From Romanomermis culicivorax (lineage: Eukaryota > Nematoda > Enoplea > Mermithida > Mermithidae), in contig CAWUHX010000221.1 in assembly GCA_963922205.1 (NCBI GenBank), forward strand, positions 62,001-126,000: a DNA stretch of 64,000 nucleotides. The letters are read 5' to 3'. Below the pieces are notes generated by a model that did not search any database, was not told where the DNA came from, and saw nothing but the letters and a program-made list of their open reading frames with translations. How positions within the stretch are numbered: position 1 is the first letter of the stretch; the number at the start of each line of letters is the position of its first letter. This document shows positions 10,036 to 20,583 of the stretch, in pieces. Made by a program: the position numbers and the translations under genes.

Positions 10036-11172
10036 GTTCAAAAATCCCAATAATGCTACAGGTATATTTGAAACTACAAAAAAATTGGTAGTGCATTATG
10101 CTGCAAAAAAGTTTTTTTTGAACCCATAAGTATTATATTAACAAAATTGGGGAATTTGGCGTTTTCCGGGACTTTGGACAACCATGTAATTGAATTGAGG
10201 CCATATTTCAAAAAAAGAAAAATTCGCATTTGAGATTACACCCTCAAGATGCTTAGGCCGAAGTATGGAGGTTGGATATGGCACACCGATTGCTGGGCAT
10301 GGTGGAACCGGGGGGCCTTAAAAAGTGCGTTTTTTACCTGTTTTTGGGGCCCCACCGAGCACCACTTGCAGATAGAGGCGAAATGACGAAAGGCACCCCA
10401 TAGTTTGCCCCTATGCCCGATATTATGCAAAAAACCCGAAGGTTCTAGCTCTTACCGTTTTGGCTCTAGAGGGGGGGGGACATGAAATTTGGGGGCCAAG
10501 TATATTATAGGTTGATGCTGTCGCGCCACCTATGATAACAACAATGGCAAAATGCAAGACGCAAGGCTAAAAAGAGGCAACACCAGTTAGGCCCAATAAT
10601 GAGTGACAAACTAACAAAACATGCCCTTTTAAAGGACTCCATAAACTACAGTATGCCTTGGGCGGAGTTAACACTCCCCCAAGCTAACTTCTGCAGCAGA
10701 AATCGTTGCAGAAGATGCCTATGGTCACATAGACATTTTCCAGTTCACAATGTTATGCATTGGGGAGAGTTTTCACTCTCCATGCTTAACATAGGAACCT
10801 CACTAGTGAGAATTTCAAACTAGTCGTTTCACGTTGCAAAATGCCGTTAGTTTTTACTGATAAAAGATGCACATTGTGCTCCAATTACAGCGATGAGCTC
10901 GGAGAGCTTATCTCTAATGGAAATTCTTGAGTAGCAGGTACATACCCTAGTCTACGTGTATAACAAAATAATAAATCGAAAGGGAAATAAAATGTGTGCA
11001 AAAGAAACAGAAATGAAACATAAAAAGTACACACATAAATTGCATGTAAAAATTATAAAAATGAAACGCAAAATTGATGCAGATTCCTGTAACACAAAAC
11101 GTAACGAAAAAACATAACAAAAATTGTGATGTGAATCACGTGACGTTCGACGAAATTCATCAGCACATGACA

Positions 11173-11634
11173 TGGCAGTCCTTCGAAAAAGGGAGTCCTC
11201 GTCCTTGTGCAGCATGTCCTTGGAGGTCAAACCTTCAGGTGATGGTGATGGTGGGTGGTTGACGGTCCAGCAGTTTTTCGGTGCATTTTGGCTTGTGGAA
11301 TTATGTCAATGGTGCGTGGAGTAGCTGATGTCAAGTGGAGATGCATGGGGTTGCTGACGTCAATTGATCCATTTGGTGAAGTTGCCAATTTTCAATTGAT
11401 TTGTGAAATCTGAAACGAGACTAAAAGAAAAATTTTAGGGGCAAGATATAGGCTATTGCACGGATGCGCCTGGATATGAGGCAATACCCTAATTTAGATG
11501 CATTGATCGCTGATCATTCTCTTCTTTACACTGCTATTCCAACATGGAACAGGAGTGGGTATTCTGTGAGGGGCATGGGGGTCCTTCGAAAAAGGACGAC
11601 CCTGTCCGTAAGTAAAGATGAGAAGAGCTGTTGA
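11173..11634 (-). other. 3' untranslated region and PPT area of the giant element
   Basis: Between the integrase stop and the 3' LTR. It holds two related blocks, GTCCTTCGAAAAAGGAC at 11581-11597 (a 6-bp hairpin) and GTCCTTCGAAAAAGGGAG at 11178, both resembling the segment just before the TRIM polypurine tract. It also has two CRE-like octamers (TGATGTCA 11326, TGACGTCA 11355). A clean polypurine tract next to the LTR is not seen. Confidence 0.5.
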
Positions 11635-13065
11635 TTACGGGTCGGGGACCTCAGCATCAAAATGTGGGTCAATGAGATCTTGTGTAAAATCTGGGTTTGT
11701 TGATGGAATCAACAATGGTGCTGTCTCGATGACCTGTGACGTGGAAGGTACCTCTTCTGCTTCAGTAGGTTGATCAGGTGACACGTAGTGTCTGAGCTGA
11801 TTGACATGCACAGTATCTTCTTGGTCAGTCTCAAGTCGAATGGTGACATTGGGATATGCCACATTTGTTACAGAGTAGGGCCCATCATAAATGGGCAGCA
11901 ATTTAGGCGTTAGGCCACGTTTGCTGATGGTGCGCAGTTTGAGCACCTGATCCCCAACTTTGTATGAGACATCTCGTGCCATGCAGTCGTATGACCTGGC
12001 ATAAGCCGCCTGTCATCTCTCGATTCGGCTCTGGATCAAGGTCAAGGCATTTGTAAAATGCCATTTGACCTCCATATTATAAGTAGAAACATCTATGATA
12101 TGGGCCAGAGGGTTGAAGGAGAGCGCCGCATCAACAGGTAGCATGAGCGTACGGCCATACATGAGCTAAAAGGGTGAATACCCTGTGGACTCATTCATGC
12201 TAATGTTGACGGCGAACACAGAATACGGCAGGTGTTCTTCCCATTTAGTATGACCTTGATGGACATACATACGTAACCGTGTAGCTAGCGTCTGATTAGC
12301 TCTTTCCACTTCTCCATTTGTCATCGGGTGATAAGCGGGGGAGTGGATTTTCTTAGTTGAACAAATTGCAGTGATTTCGGTCATCAGTTTGGATGTGAAA
12401 TCAGTGCCACGATCAGACTGAAGAATCTGCGGTGCCCCATGTCTGCAGACAATTTGTGTAACAAAAAGTCGTGCTATGGTTTGAGCAGTAATGTCTGGAG
12501 TAGGGAGAGCTTCGACCCATTTAGTAAAGTAGTCTATGAAGACTACAATAAAACGGTTTCCACTTTCACTAGTGGTCATTGGTCCCATACAGTCGACACC
12601 GACATGATGAAAGGGCCCAGTAATGGTAATCGGTTTCAGAGTTGCATAGGTCTTTTGTCTCGCAGGTTTATTCCGTTGGCAAAGATCACACCCCTGACAA
12701 AAGGACTTGACTTCCCCACTGAGGGAAGGCCAGTGGTACCTGCAGGCTATAAGCCTCGCGGTACGTTTCGCACCAAAGTGTCCAGCAAGAATGTTGTTAT
12801 GGTGAGCCTCAATAATGGTAGTAACCATTGACTGAGGGACGACAATCTTGTTGGACTCGCCTGTCCACTTCTGAAGGATGTTATCCAACAGGTGGTAGCC
12901 ATTAACATCCTTCTGGTCACCGTAGGGTTTTAGTGACTTAAGAACGGAGGCTAATTCTGGATCCTCAAATTGAGTTGCGAGAAGGTCATGGTGCTGCGCA
13001 TCCTGTGATGTCTCTGCATAAGACTCAGACCTCGCCAGGTGCTGAGCACCATCGGAGATCATCAT
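11635..13065 (-). CDS. pol: Integrase, broken by two in-frame stops
   Basis: Joins reverse transcripts into host DNA. Upstream part (13065-12166): an HHCC zinc region (H89, H96, C123, C126) and the catalytic core with D158 (VDCMGP), D218 (QSDRGTDF) and E254 (GEVERANQ), giving the D-x35-E spacing. An in-frame TAG at 12166-12168 (after STGYSPF) and TGA at 12013-12015 interrupt the frame. Beyond them, 11982-11635 encodes the C-terminal SH3-like/GPY domain (GPYSVTNV, VHVNQLRHY) and a Pro/Thr-rich tail. It begins in a frame shifted from RT with a 41-nt overlap, so expression would need a frameshift. Confidence 0.9.
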
Positions 13066-14611
13066 AACTTCTCCCTCGGGTCTGTATAGGGGAGTATTGT
13101 CGATACTCTCCCGGCAAGGGAATTAGGATCAGGAAGGGTGATACTGCATCAGCATTACCATTAGACCGACCTTTTCGCGGCCAAATTGTCAGTTTGAATT
13201 CAGCTAACGCGAGGCCCCACTGAGCTATCAGGGACGAAGGGTTCAGTTTCTCCAACACAGCCTTAACAGCAGTGTGATCAGTCTGAACGATCACCTCATG
13301 TTGAAAGAGGTAAGGTCGAAAGTGCTTGACGAAATGGACAACAGCAGGAGTCATTAACTCTGTAATAGTGTAGTTCTTCTCAGCTGCTGTTAACCCTCTA
13401 CTGGTGTATGCAACAGGATGGTCGTATCCATTATCATCTAACTGGCTCAGAACTGCTCCTATCCCCGAAATACTTGCATCAGTTTGAAGTATGAAGGATT
13501 TCGTAAAGTCCGGATGGCGCAGGACAGGGGGGTTCAACAACAGCCTTCGGAGTTTGTCGAACGCCACTCGCTGAGGTTTTGACCACAGGAAGGTAACTTC
13601 CTTCCATAAGAGCTTGGCCAGCGGCTCACTGAACCGAGCACAACCAGGGATGAAGCGCCTATAGTAAGACACAAGACCAAGAAAAGACTTGATGTCCCTG
13701 GTGTTCTGTGGGATGGGTAGATCCTGGACGGCAGCCAATTTGACTTTATCCGGCTCTAGTCCGTTCTGTGAGATAGGGTACCCTAGATATTCTACCTCAG
13801 AGTGCGAAAACTTGCACTTGCTCAGTCTGAGCTTCATCTCACCCTGACGGAGACGCGTAAACACATCCGTCAGGCGCTCAAGCATCTGGGTGTGAGAGTT
13901 TCCGAACACCAAGATGTCATCGAGATAGGTCAGTGCCGTGCGCCACTGCAATCCTGTGAGAAGCAGGTCCATGAGACGTTGAAACATCCGAGGTGCATTG
14001 CAAAGATCAAAAGGCAGATAGTTGAACTCGTAAAGTCCAATAGGCGTGTTAAACGCCATTTTCTCCTTGTCTGCCTCGGCAATAGGTATAGACCAGTAGG
14101 CGTTAGCCTGATCAAGGGTAGTAAAGTATTTCATACCCTTGAGTGTGTCAAGGATATCATCAATCCGTGGGAGAGGATAAACATCCTTTTTCGTGACCTC
14201 ATTAAGACCATGAAAGTCAACACACATCCGGTGTGACCCATTTTTCTTGCGAACCAGGACGGTGTTAGTAGCCCAGGGTGAGGTACTAGGCCAAATAATG
14301 CTTTTTTCCTGGAGTGCTTTGACTTCTTGTATGATGAGATCCTTTTCCTTGGGCGCGGTGCAGTAAGGGAAACGGCAGACTGGGCGAGCATCACCCGTGC
14401 TGATCTCATGGTGCACGAGGTCAGTGGAACCTGTGTCCTTTTCATCAATAGCATAGAGGTCACTGAATGCGACCAGTAGGTCGAGCAATGCCGTTTTATC
14501 CTGTGAGGTGAAATCTGAAGATATCACAGCATTTGTTTCAACCCACTTACGGTCAAGAATGGTATCAGACTTGACTGCTGATCCCTCTGAGGAATCGGTG
14601 TGCATCTGCAC
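13025..14611 (-). CDS. pol: Reverse transcriptase and RNase H
   Basis: 528-codon open frame. RT motifs: FTTLDQANAYW (catalytic D167), PFDLCNAP, LTYLDDILVF (YLDD at 229-232). RNase H follows: ILQTDAS (D378), ITEL (E418), QTDHTAVK (D445), SNGNADA (D488). Domain order and YLDD are typical of Ty3/Gypsy. Two conserved positions look substituted (PFG to PFD, VDYRGLN to VDFHGLN), both explainable by G-to-A changes. It overlaps the protease frame upstream by 47 nt in a different frame. Confidence 0.93.
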   Translation of the reverse strand: MQMHTDSSEGSAVKSDTILDRKWVETNAVISSDFTSQDKTALLDLLVAFSDLYAIDEKDTGSTDLVHHEISTGDARPVCRFPYCTAPKEKDLIIQEVKALQEKSIIWPSTSPWATNTVLVRKKNGSHRMCVDFHGLNEVTKKDVYPLPRIDDILDTLKGMKYFTTLDQANAYWSIPIAEADKEKMAFNTPIGLYEFNYLPFDLCNAPRMFQRLMDLLLTGLQWRTALTYLDDILVFGNSHTQMLERLTDVFTRLRQGEMKLRLSKCKFSHSEVEYLGYPISQNGLEPDKVKLAAVQDLPIPQNTRDIKSFLGLVSYYRRFIPGCARFSEPLAKLLWKEVTFLWSKPQRVAFDKLRRLLLNPPVLRHPDFTKSFILQTDASISGIGAVLSQLDDNGYDHPVAYTSRGLTAAEKNYTITELMTPAVVHFVKHFRPYLFQHEVIVQTDHTAVKAVLEKLNPSSLIAQWGLALAEFKLTIWPRKGRSNGNADAVSPFLILIPLPGEYRQYSPIQTRGRSYDDLRWCSAPGEV

Positions 14612-15290
14612 ACAACCATTGGTTAGGGTAGAGAACCACTGAGTGTGTACTTGGGTTAACTACCTGTAGGGGTATGTGACCATTAGTCACAGTACTCACA
14701 GTACCAGCAAAGTACACATTGCATTGCTGTCCCAAAAGAGGCTTAGGAAAAAAAGCTACCTCGGGCACAGTTGCATATAATGCAGGTACAGGTGCAGTAA
14801 ATTGTGTCAACGAGCGAGGCTCAAGGACAATCAACTCATGCAAGGGTAGTGCCCCACGAGCGGAAGGAGGATTGTGAATGAGGCCCTCACATGGAACCCG
14901 AAGTTCCTTGAACTGAAGAAAAGATTTCTCCCAGTTCAAGCTGACACAATTGAACCATCCGAGGAAGTTCGTCCCCAAGACTAGTTCAGCCGAACAATTC
15001 TCTTGAACTTGGACTTGAATCCGTTCAGAGACATCAGCCACTGTCACCGTGACGTAGGCAGCACCTAGCAGTAGAATCGGAGACCCATTGGCTGCTATGG
15101 GGCGAGCCCTAGTCTCTGTGAGTACCAAGTCAGGTAACTGAACTGCCAACTTGTGATCCAGGAGCGAGAAAACTGCTCCAGTATCAATTAGAGCTTTGGC
15201 CTCTACCCAATTGTTCAGTAGAACCTTGATATGAGGGGTCCTCATTTCAGTAGGGTAGAAAGCTGACACTACATGACGTGGGTCAGGCAC
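14565..15290 (-). CDS. pol: Aspartic protease (second protease) and downstream linker
   Basis: Retropepsin-like: KALIDTGAVFSLLD (DTG active site, about residues 37-39) and the later hydrophobic-hydrophobic-Gly segment AELVLGTNFLGWF. About 110 further residues rich in Pro and aliphatics precede the RT frame. It continues upstream in the same frame as 15324-15623 across a single TGA (15324-15326), so the ORF start given here is only the first open codon after that stop. Confidence 0.85.
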   Translation of the reverse strand: MPDPRHVVSAFYPTEMRTPHIKVLLNNWVEAKALIDTGAVFSLLDHKLAVQLPDLVLTETRARPIAANGSPILLLGAAYVTVTVADVSERIQVQVQENCSAELVLGTNFLGWFNCVSLNWEKSFLQFKELRVPCEGLIHNPPSARGALPLHELIVLEPRSLTQFTAPVPALYATVPEVAFFPKPLLGQQCNVYFAGTVSTVTNGHIPLQVVNPSTHSVVLYPNQWLCADAHRFLRGISSQV

Positions 15291-15855
15291 AGAGTCATCA
15301 AAACTCGACTCTGGCGCATTGGTTCACCTTGGTATTGGCAAACCAGTGCGTCGAAGTAATCCTACCAGAGCATGACCAACCGAGGCTTCCCGATTGGTCC
15401 CAGGAGTGGGATGAACCTGAACAGTAAGTACATGATCCGATCTTTCTCCTGAGCTCTGAGTAGCTCCCAATGATTCGACCTCAGCATCAGAGAGTGGTGG
15501 CACCTCTAGTACAGGGGATGCAGGTGCTTCAGAATCACTAGGCTTACGAAAACGGCCATTCTCTAGTGTAACCGGAAAAGCTCCAGGCGGGGGTTGAGGG
15601 CAGTTTGACCCTAACCTGGTCATAAAGTGACTGCTGGCCTGTCTAGAAGAGGTCCGGCTACCTCTGGTTGACCCATGGGATGAGGCAAGTGAGGAAGCTC
15701 ACAAAGGTGGCTGAGAAAGGGACAGAGTCCTTAATCTGGATCGGGACTTGGACCTGTGGGAGGCCCTTGATAGTGAACGTGTGTTCTCCCACCAGGGTTC
15801 GACCTGATCAATCTCGGCCGCTGTCAAAAGAAGTGGCAGTTCTACCGCGTTCTAC
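15291..15855 (-). pseudogene. Pre-protease polyprotein segment with stops
   Basis: 15623-15324 is open and encodes a Pro/Ser/Glu-rich linker (PPPGAF, PASPVLEVPPL), then TGA in frame with the protease. Upstream (15855-15624), the frame of the first protease continues with readable sequence (TLVGEHTFTIKGLPQVQVP) across TAG and TGA. Linker or disordered gag-pol region; function not recognised. Confidence 0.5.
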
Positions 15856-16194
15856 CTAGACCTGTTGTTGGTATTCAAACGTGATATTCTGGAATTGTTC
15901 TATAAAGTCCAATCCGAGAATCAGATTGACTGGTGCCCAGAAAGGAGACATAGTCTTACACACATGGAGATGTATATCCACTCTAGTGTGTGGCTGACGG
16001 GTCCCAGGCAACATGATCTCATACGGTCCCGATAGGAGGGTATGGATGGCTTTCCCATTGATACTCATTAATGGGTTAAAGTCATGATGTTGCTGGAAAG
16101 TCATTGCCGCCTTTGGACTTTCTTTAATCAAGGCTTTGTGAAGGCGTTGACTAATGATGGTCCGTGGACAACCAGTGTCAAGGAAAGCAGGAGT
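15856..16194 (-). pseudogene. First retropepsin-like segment, next to the env end
   Basis: Open for 113 codons from the TAA at 16195-16197. It shows FLDTGCPRTIIS (DTG) and LILGLDFIEQF (the second conserved retropepsin segment, LGxD/NF type), so it is a complete small protease fold by motif. Its start overlaps the last codons of the env-like frame in another frame. Two protease domains in one element is unusual; this one may be a relic of a recombination. Confidence 0.7.
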
Positions 16195-17959
16195 TTATCC
16201 TGTCTAACTGGGTTGGCACATCTTTCTGCACGTAGTGAAAACCTACCCAACGCTGAACTTTCCGGAGGAGGTTCAGCGGAGGGTATTGGCTAACAAACCG
16301 AACCTGCCTTTTCCGCAGGTGGTAACTGAGGTAATAGGAGATCCCAACGTAGATAAGAAATCCTGTACCAGCTAGCACTGCCAGCATGACTAGTGTGTTA
16401 AAGATCAACTGCACTGGTCCGCTCGAAAGAGACTGTAAGCCCTGTATGAGGTTGTGCTGTTGACCAGTAATCACACGGTTTGCTGCCAGACCAACACCTT
16501 CCAGTGAGGCTTTGATGTCAGTCCCTACCCCTGCAACCGCTTGATAAATAGTATCTGGTTGAAGGGATAGACCAGAAGTATAACTTACCAACCGGTTCAA
16601 GACCGCTTCAATTTGCTCAGTCTTGTAAACATACTGTTTACAGAAGGCAAAACTTGAGGGGGTCATTGCGAACTGATCGCGAAATAGTGCAGGAGCGTCA
16701 AAGTGAGTGACGTTGAAGCATTGTTTCCAGAACAGTTCAAGCGGAATGTGGCTCACATGGACCATGCCAGACTCAGTAAACCAGCCCGATCAATTTCGGA
16801 AAATCCCCATAAAGTGGTGGTCACACGGCACTTTTGGACTGAATTTAGTGAGATCTGGGCCACTGGGGGTGGCAAAATAAATGGTACCGCCAACCTGTAC
16901 AGGTAGATACTTGTAACAGGTGTCCCCCACTCGGTACGAATGGTAGACATAAGTGGCCTTGACCTTTTGACACAGCCATATTGTCAGTGCTTCACCCGTA
17001 AATTCTGCCGTCAGATCATTCCTTTGCAGGAATGCCCGGGCTCCTAATGTAGGGTCAAAACGAAGCAACTACCAAGTCAGATCAGGGTAGCGTTGAGCAT
17101 GAGAACACAACTCAAGCCACATGAACCGAGAATTGTTAATTTCCGATTCCTTGATCTGCTGAGCCAGGTAGTTCAGTTTGGCATTGACGGGGTCAGGACG
17201 GGAGTCCTTCGCCGATCCAAACAACCTTTGGGTCAAATTGAATCTTCCGTGGATGCGTAGAAGAAGACCCTGATCTGTTCGCACTGTGTTCAACCAGAGG
17301 TCCGGACACAACCGAAACACGCGAGAGTTTCCTGGGATCTTCAGGGCAACCTGCAAATCATTGATGATGATATGGTTCCCTGATACAGACGCAGTGTAAT
17401 TACCCTGAGGTCGATAATGACACTGTGCTGTAAAATTTGCGGCAGGCCAAACAATTACCCCATCGAGAGTAGTGCATTGACCTGCAGTGGGACTGCATCC
17501 ACCTAAATCCCCTAAGGTACTTAGAGCTGTAGTGCCATCCCACCAAGCGACCTGTCCCTCCTCGATGAAGAGGATAGTCACTGTCTTGCAGACGTCATTG
17601 CAGCACCATGAGTACATCACCTCCAGTGTTTGGTTAGTGCTATAAAAGCCAGGACGTATCTCCACAAGCTTTTGTATACCAAACACCTTCGTGTGATGTG
17701 CCAGTGTACACACCACAGGCACTAGATGCTGAGTGGTGATGTCGTCTGCAGTAATGCCCCTAGATCCGAAGAAACCAGTGTTGGTTCACACCTTACGGTT
17801 TTGCAAAGTACACTTCCATGCTAAAGTAGTGATTGGAACAGAAATAGGAACATACACTGTAACATTCATGCCTCGTGGACTCCACGAAGATTTTGGTGGT
17901 TTGCATTTAACTTTTTGAGGTAGCTCAAGTGGATGACTGCTTCTTGAAAGACCACAAAA
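16178..17959 (-). pseudogene. env: Env-like membrane glycoprotein with three in-frame stops
   Basis: One reading frame of about 590 codons containing TGA 17786-17788, TAG 17069-17071 and TGA 16790-16792. Seen: many cysteines, several N-glycosylation sequons (NFTA, NYTA, NLTQ), a C-terminal hydrophobic anchor of about 22 residues (about 16327-16393, VMLAVLAGTGFLIYV core) and a basic cytoplasmic tail with YPPL. Layout is that of a viral type I fusion glycoprotein. The middle segment (a cysteine followed by a DPTLGARAFLQRNDL-like stretch) reminds me of mononegavirus-like glycoproteins found in other retroelements, but I cannot confirm the class. A signal peptide is not in frame; a Met-Leu-Leu start lies one frame away near 17990. 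Located 5' of pol, not 3'. Confidence 0.7.
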
Positions 17960-18101
17960 TTAGTACTGAGTAGCATGTGTTGCAGAGCCCATTCCTAAGA
18001 ACAGTAGTGTCACAAACGCCGAATTTATTATGTACAAACTATTTACAAACAGTGCTTGTAATTATACACCAAAATGTACAGTTTTCACCCATCGGGGGGC
18101 T

Positions 18102-18869
18102 TCATTCTTTGTCGTCATCGTCATCGGACGATATCGGGTCCTCTCTGGAGAAGTCGATGACCAAGCCTCCACAGGGGTGGACTTCGCGAAGAACGCCAAT
18201 CTTCGGGGACCGCGGGATGGTTGCCGTCAGAAATGGCGACACCTCGGTGACGCTGACGTCATTGCTGATGGCGCGCAATGGTTCTCCAAAGGCGTTGGCG
18301 ACTGGTTGCTGTTGAGCAATCGCCACCAGTGTTTGGGCTCCCGTCCTTGTTGTTGTCGGTGATGTGGCAACAACTGCTGTGGGCCGCACTTTGTGACTGG
18401 CTTCCTCCACAGCGCGGCGGACGGCGTCCACTGCGGGCAATGACGGTTCACCATCCAACAGGATCTTGTCCACCCTGGTGGCGCGAATAGTTCCGTCGGC
18501 AATAAACTCCAGCGCTCGTCGAGCGACATCGGGGTCCCAATATCCGCAACGCTGCTGGCACTGAGAGCACCACGTCGGCGGCCGTAAGCGCCTCAACCTT
18601 TAACGGCTCTTTGAGTAGCACCCATGGGAGGTGCGGATACTTTTTGGCCAAATCTGTTGACCAAAAATCTGTAAAAAAATCATTAAAGCCGGTGACTTAT
18701 AAGGATATCTGATTTTCAGACCTGAAATGTCAGAAAAAGAAGGTAGTTTACCTATCAGATTCATTGATTCCAATTGACTGACAACCTCCAATGTGGAGTC
18801 CGTAGGAATTCCGGGCGGCGGTCCTTGGTTGATAAAACGGGCGGGAGGCACCGGTGTACCTTCCGTCAG
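18102..18869 (-). pseudogene. Unrecognised accessory ORF between gag and env
   Basis: 18851-18600 continues the gag frame after one TGA (FINQGPPPGIPTDST). An intron-like segment with GTAAAC...TTTTTACAG ends lies at about 18665-18751; removing it keeps the frame (SMNLI joined to DFWSTDLAKKYP). A frame change near 18550 then leads into the 18596-18102 frame, which is well formed ([27 protein letters not shown]) and ends in an acidic DDDDDKE tail. No family recognised; could be a gag extension, a captured cellular exon set or a viral accessory protein. Confidence 0.45.
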
Positions 18870-20583
18870 TCAATACGACGCGATTACGCTGATGTCGCCA
18901 GTCGTTTTCAGTGTCGTTGACGGGTTTACCTTGACCAGCGTTGCGTATTTTGGTGGTGGCGGTGGAAAGGCTGATGACGGAGTCGATGCCGAACCCACTG
19001 CGGCAGCTGAAAACCCAATACTGATTACACAGACAGGATAAGACAGTTGTGAGTGATCCGCCAGATGTTCAGCCAGAACTTCATCATCCAGATCAAATAG
19101 ATTTGGATGCAGAAGATTGTGGGTAGCCCCTACAGCATTATTTTGCCGTGGGGGTGACCGATATTGGTTCCCTGTCCTGTGAGGAGTTGGATTGGCATAA
19201 CGCCAAAAATTTCCACTTGCCCCCTGAGGAGAGTAACCAGGACTACCAAAGTTAGTCTCACCAGGCAATGTCGAAATCTGATTTGGGCAGGCCGAAGCCC
19301 TGTGCACTCGTAACTTTCGGCAATGCCGGCAGGGTCTATGGCATCGGTCAGTCGGGTGCAGCCTCGTTCAACAAAAATAGCAATGGCTGGCGCCGGTGGT
19401 GGTGGCCGTGCAAGGGCTGGCGCTATCGGGATGTTGGGCCTGGCAATTAGCGTCGTTGTGGGTGCAGCGTCCATGGTAGGAGCACATCTGTAAATGTGCC
19501 CCTGACGGGCGATCGCTAGCAGTTTGGACACGCGTCGATGTTGTCGTTGACGGCTTCAAATTTCTCGGAGGCAGCACCATTTGCTGAGCTGTAAGTCGGG
19601 CAACATGAGCCATAAGCCGGGCCATCTCCGATTGTAAACGTCGAATTTCATCGGACAGCATTGCCGATGGAAGTTGAGCGGTGCCCCTTTGATTGGACAT
19701 TGACTCGACGTTGTTGGCAGTCCTTTGTTCTGAAGAGAAAACAGCATTAGATGGGGCAGTATACCTAATCTCATCCTGAAAAATTTGTGATTCTGCGTAA
19801 CAGGCTGCTTTGAGAGTCTCCTCAAGAGTTGTGAACTCCCTGAACTTAATACTATCTCGAAGGACTGGTTTCAACCCTCTCAGAAAGATAGGTTTTACAA
19901 TTGAATCCCTAACATCAGTCGGGAGATCTGGATAAGCCACCCTGGACAGACTCTTAAGGTGCTCAAGATAAACTATCGCAGACTCAGTCTGCTTCTGCAG
20001 ACGATCCTGGATCAACTGCTGATGTAGATCTAAGTCACGCCCTACTGGAAAGTCTTTCCTCAGAAAAGCTGTGAATTCTTCATAGCGGGTAGGCTGCGGA
20101 GTACCACTGCTAAAGTCCCAGTAGGATGCGAGAGCAGGACCTGTTAGGTAAGACTCCAGAAACGCGATTTTATATGCATGATCCGTTTCTGTTACCCCTT
20201 GAAGTGTAAAGAAATGGGTCAAGTGAGATATAAAATCCATTATAGACTCACCAAAAGCACCTGAAAAGGCAAGAGGGGCCATGAAGCTGGACACAGGAGG
20301 GTGCCTTCTGCCATTCATAGCCTCTAGCTTCTGGTTGAGCGGTCCAAGGGCATTCTCAAATGCAGCTTGGACCTTATTCTCAATCTGTGAAGGTAGATCA
20401 ACTTCTGACTTCGTAGTTGAGAGTTCGTCTTCCTGTAAGGTAGCTAAGACTGCTAATCGTGCCTGTGAAGCTATTCGATCAAACTGAATAGAGAGGGGCT
20501 CACTTGTCTGCTTAAGCTTAATACTAAGGCGACAGGAATGTCTAGGTGTCTCTATTTTGTGAAAGTGGAGTAAGTGTTACTTT
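18870..20583 (-). CDS. gag: Gag polyprotein (interrupted)
   Basis: Capsid/nucleocapsid precursor. The frame is open from 20583; the first ATG is at 20318. The region shows the retrotransposon gag fold: FSGAFGESIMDFISHL, YLTGPALASYWDF, then a helical block through LKSLSRVAYPDLP. C-terminal to it are a coiled-coil-like EIRRLQSEMARLMAH and Cys/His motifs (CSYHGRCTHNDANC, then CRHC...H...C). A TGA at 19368-19370 splits the nucleocapsid; the same frame runs on to another TGA at 18870-18872. The 5' open stretch without ATG could be a leader fused by splicing. Confidence 0.8.

Larger units (their letters stand above)
7333..10538. mobile_element. Captured composite transposon inside the 3' LTR
   Basis: Three modules: a 1.7-kb unit with long terminal inverted repeats (7333-9023), an array of about 98-bp repeats (about 9283-10035), and a 0.5-kb tail ending near a small palindrome (ATAGGT...ACCTAT, about 10508-10532). 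The same three modules, inverted and diverged, form 57861-61181. It therefore moves, or once moved, as one unit. No transposase is visible. Confidence 0.7.
6540..11172 (-). repeat. 3' LTR (left copy) of the giant element, 4633 bp
   Basis: Near-identical direct repeat of 23057-27679. Both contain a captured composite DNA transposon (7333-10538 here), so the ancestral LTR was about 1.4 kb. The outer end is TGTCACATTAAACG. The inner end reads TGTCATGTGCTGATG on the minus strand, where the other LTR has TGTCACATT, a local difference of about 10 bp. Confidence 0.92.

Noticed and set aside
12439-14236. Plus-strand ORFs of 130 and 144 codons
   Set aside because: They are antisense shadows of integrase and RT, whose catalytic motifs lie on the minus strand.
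18030-19041. Plus-strand ORFs at 17977-18490 and 18793-19041
   Set aside because: Antisense to the gag/orphan ORF region; no motif, and high G+C alone explains the openness.
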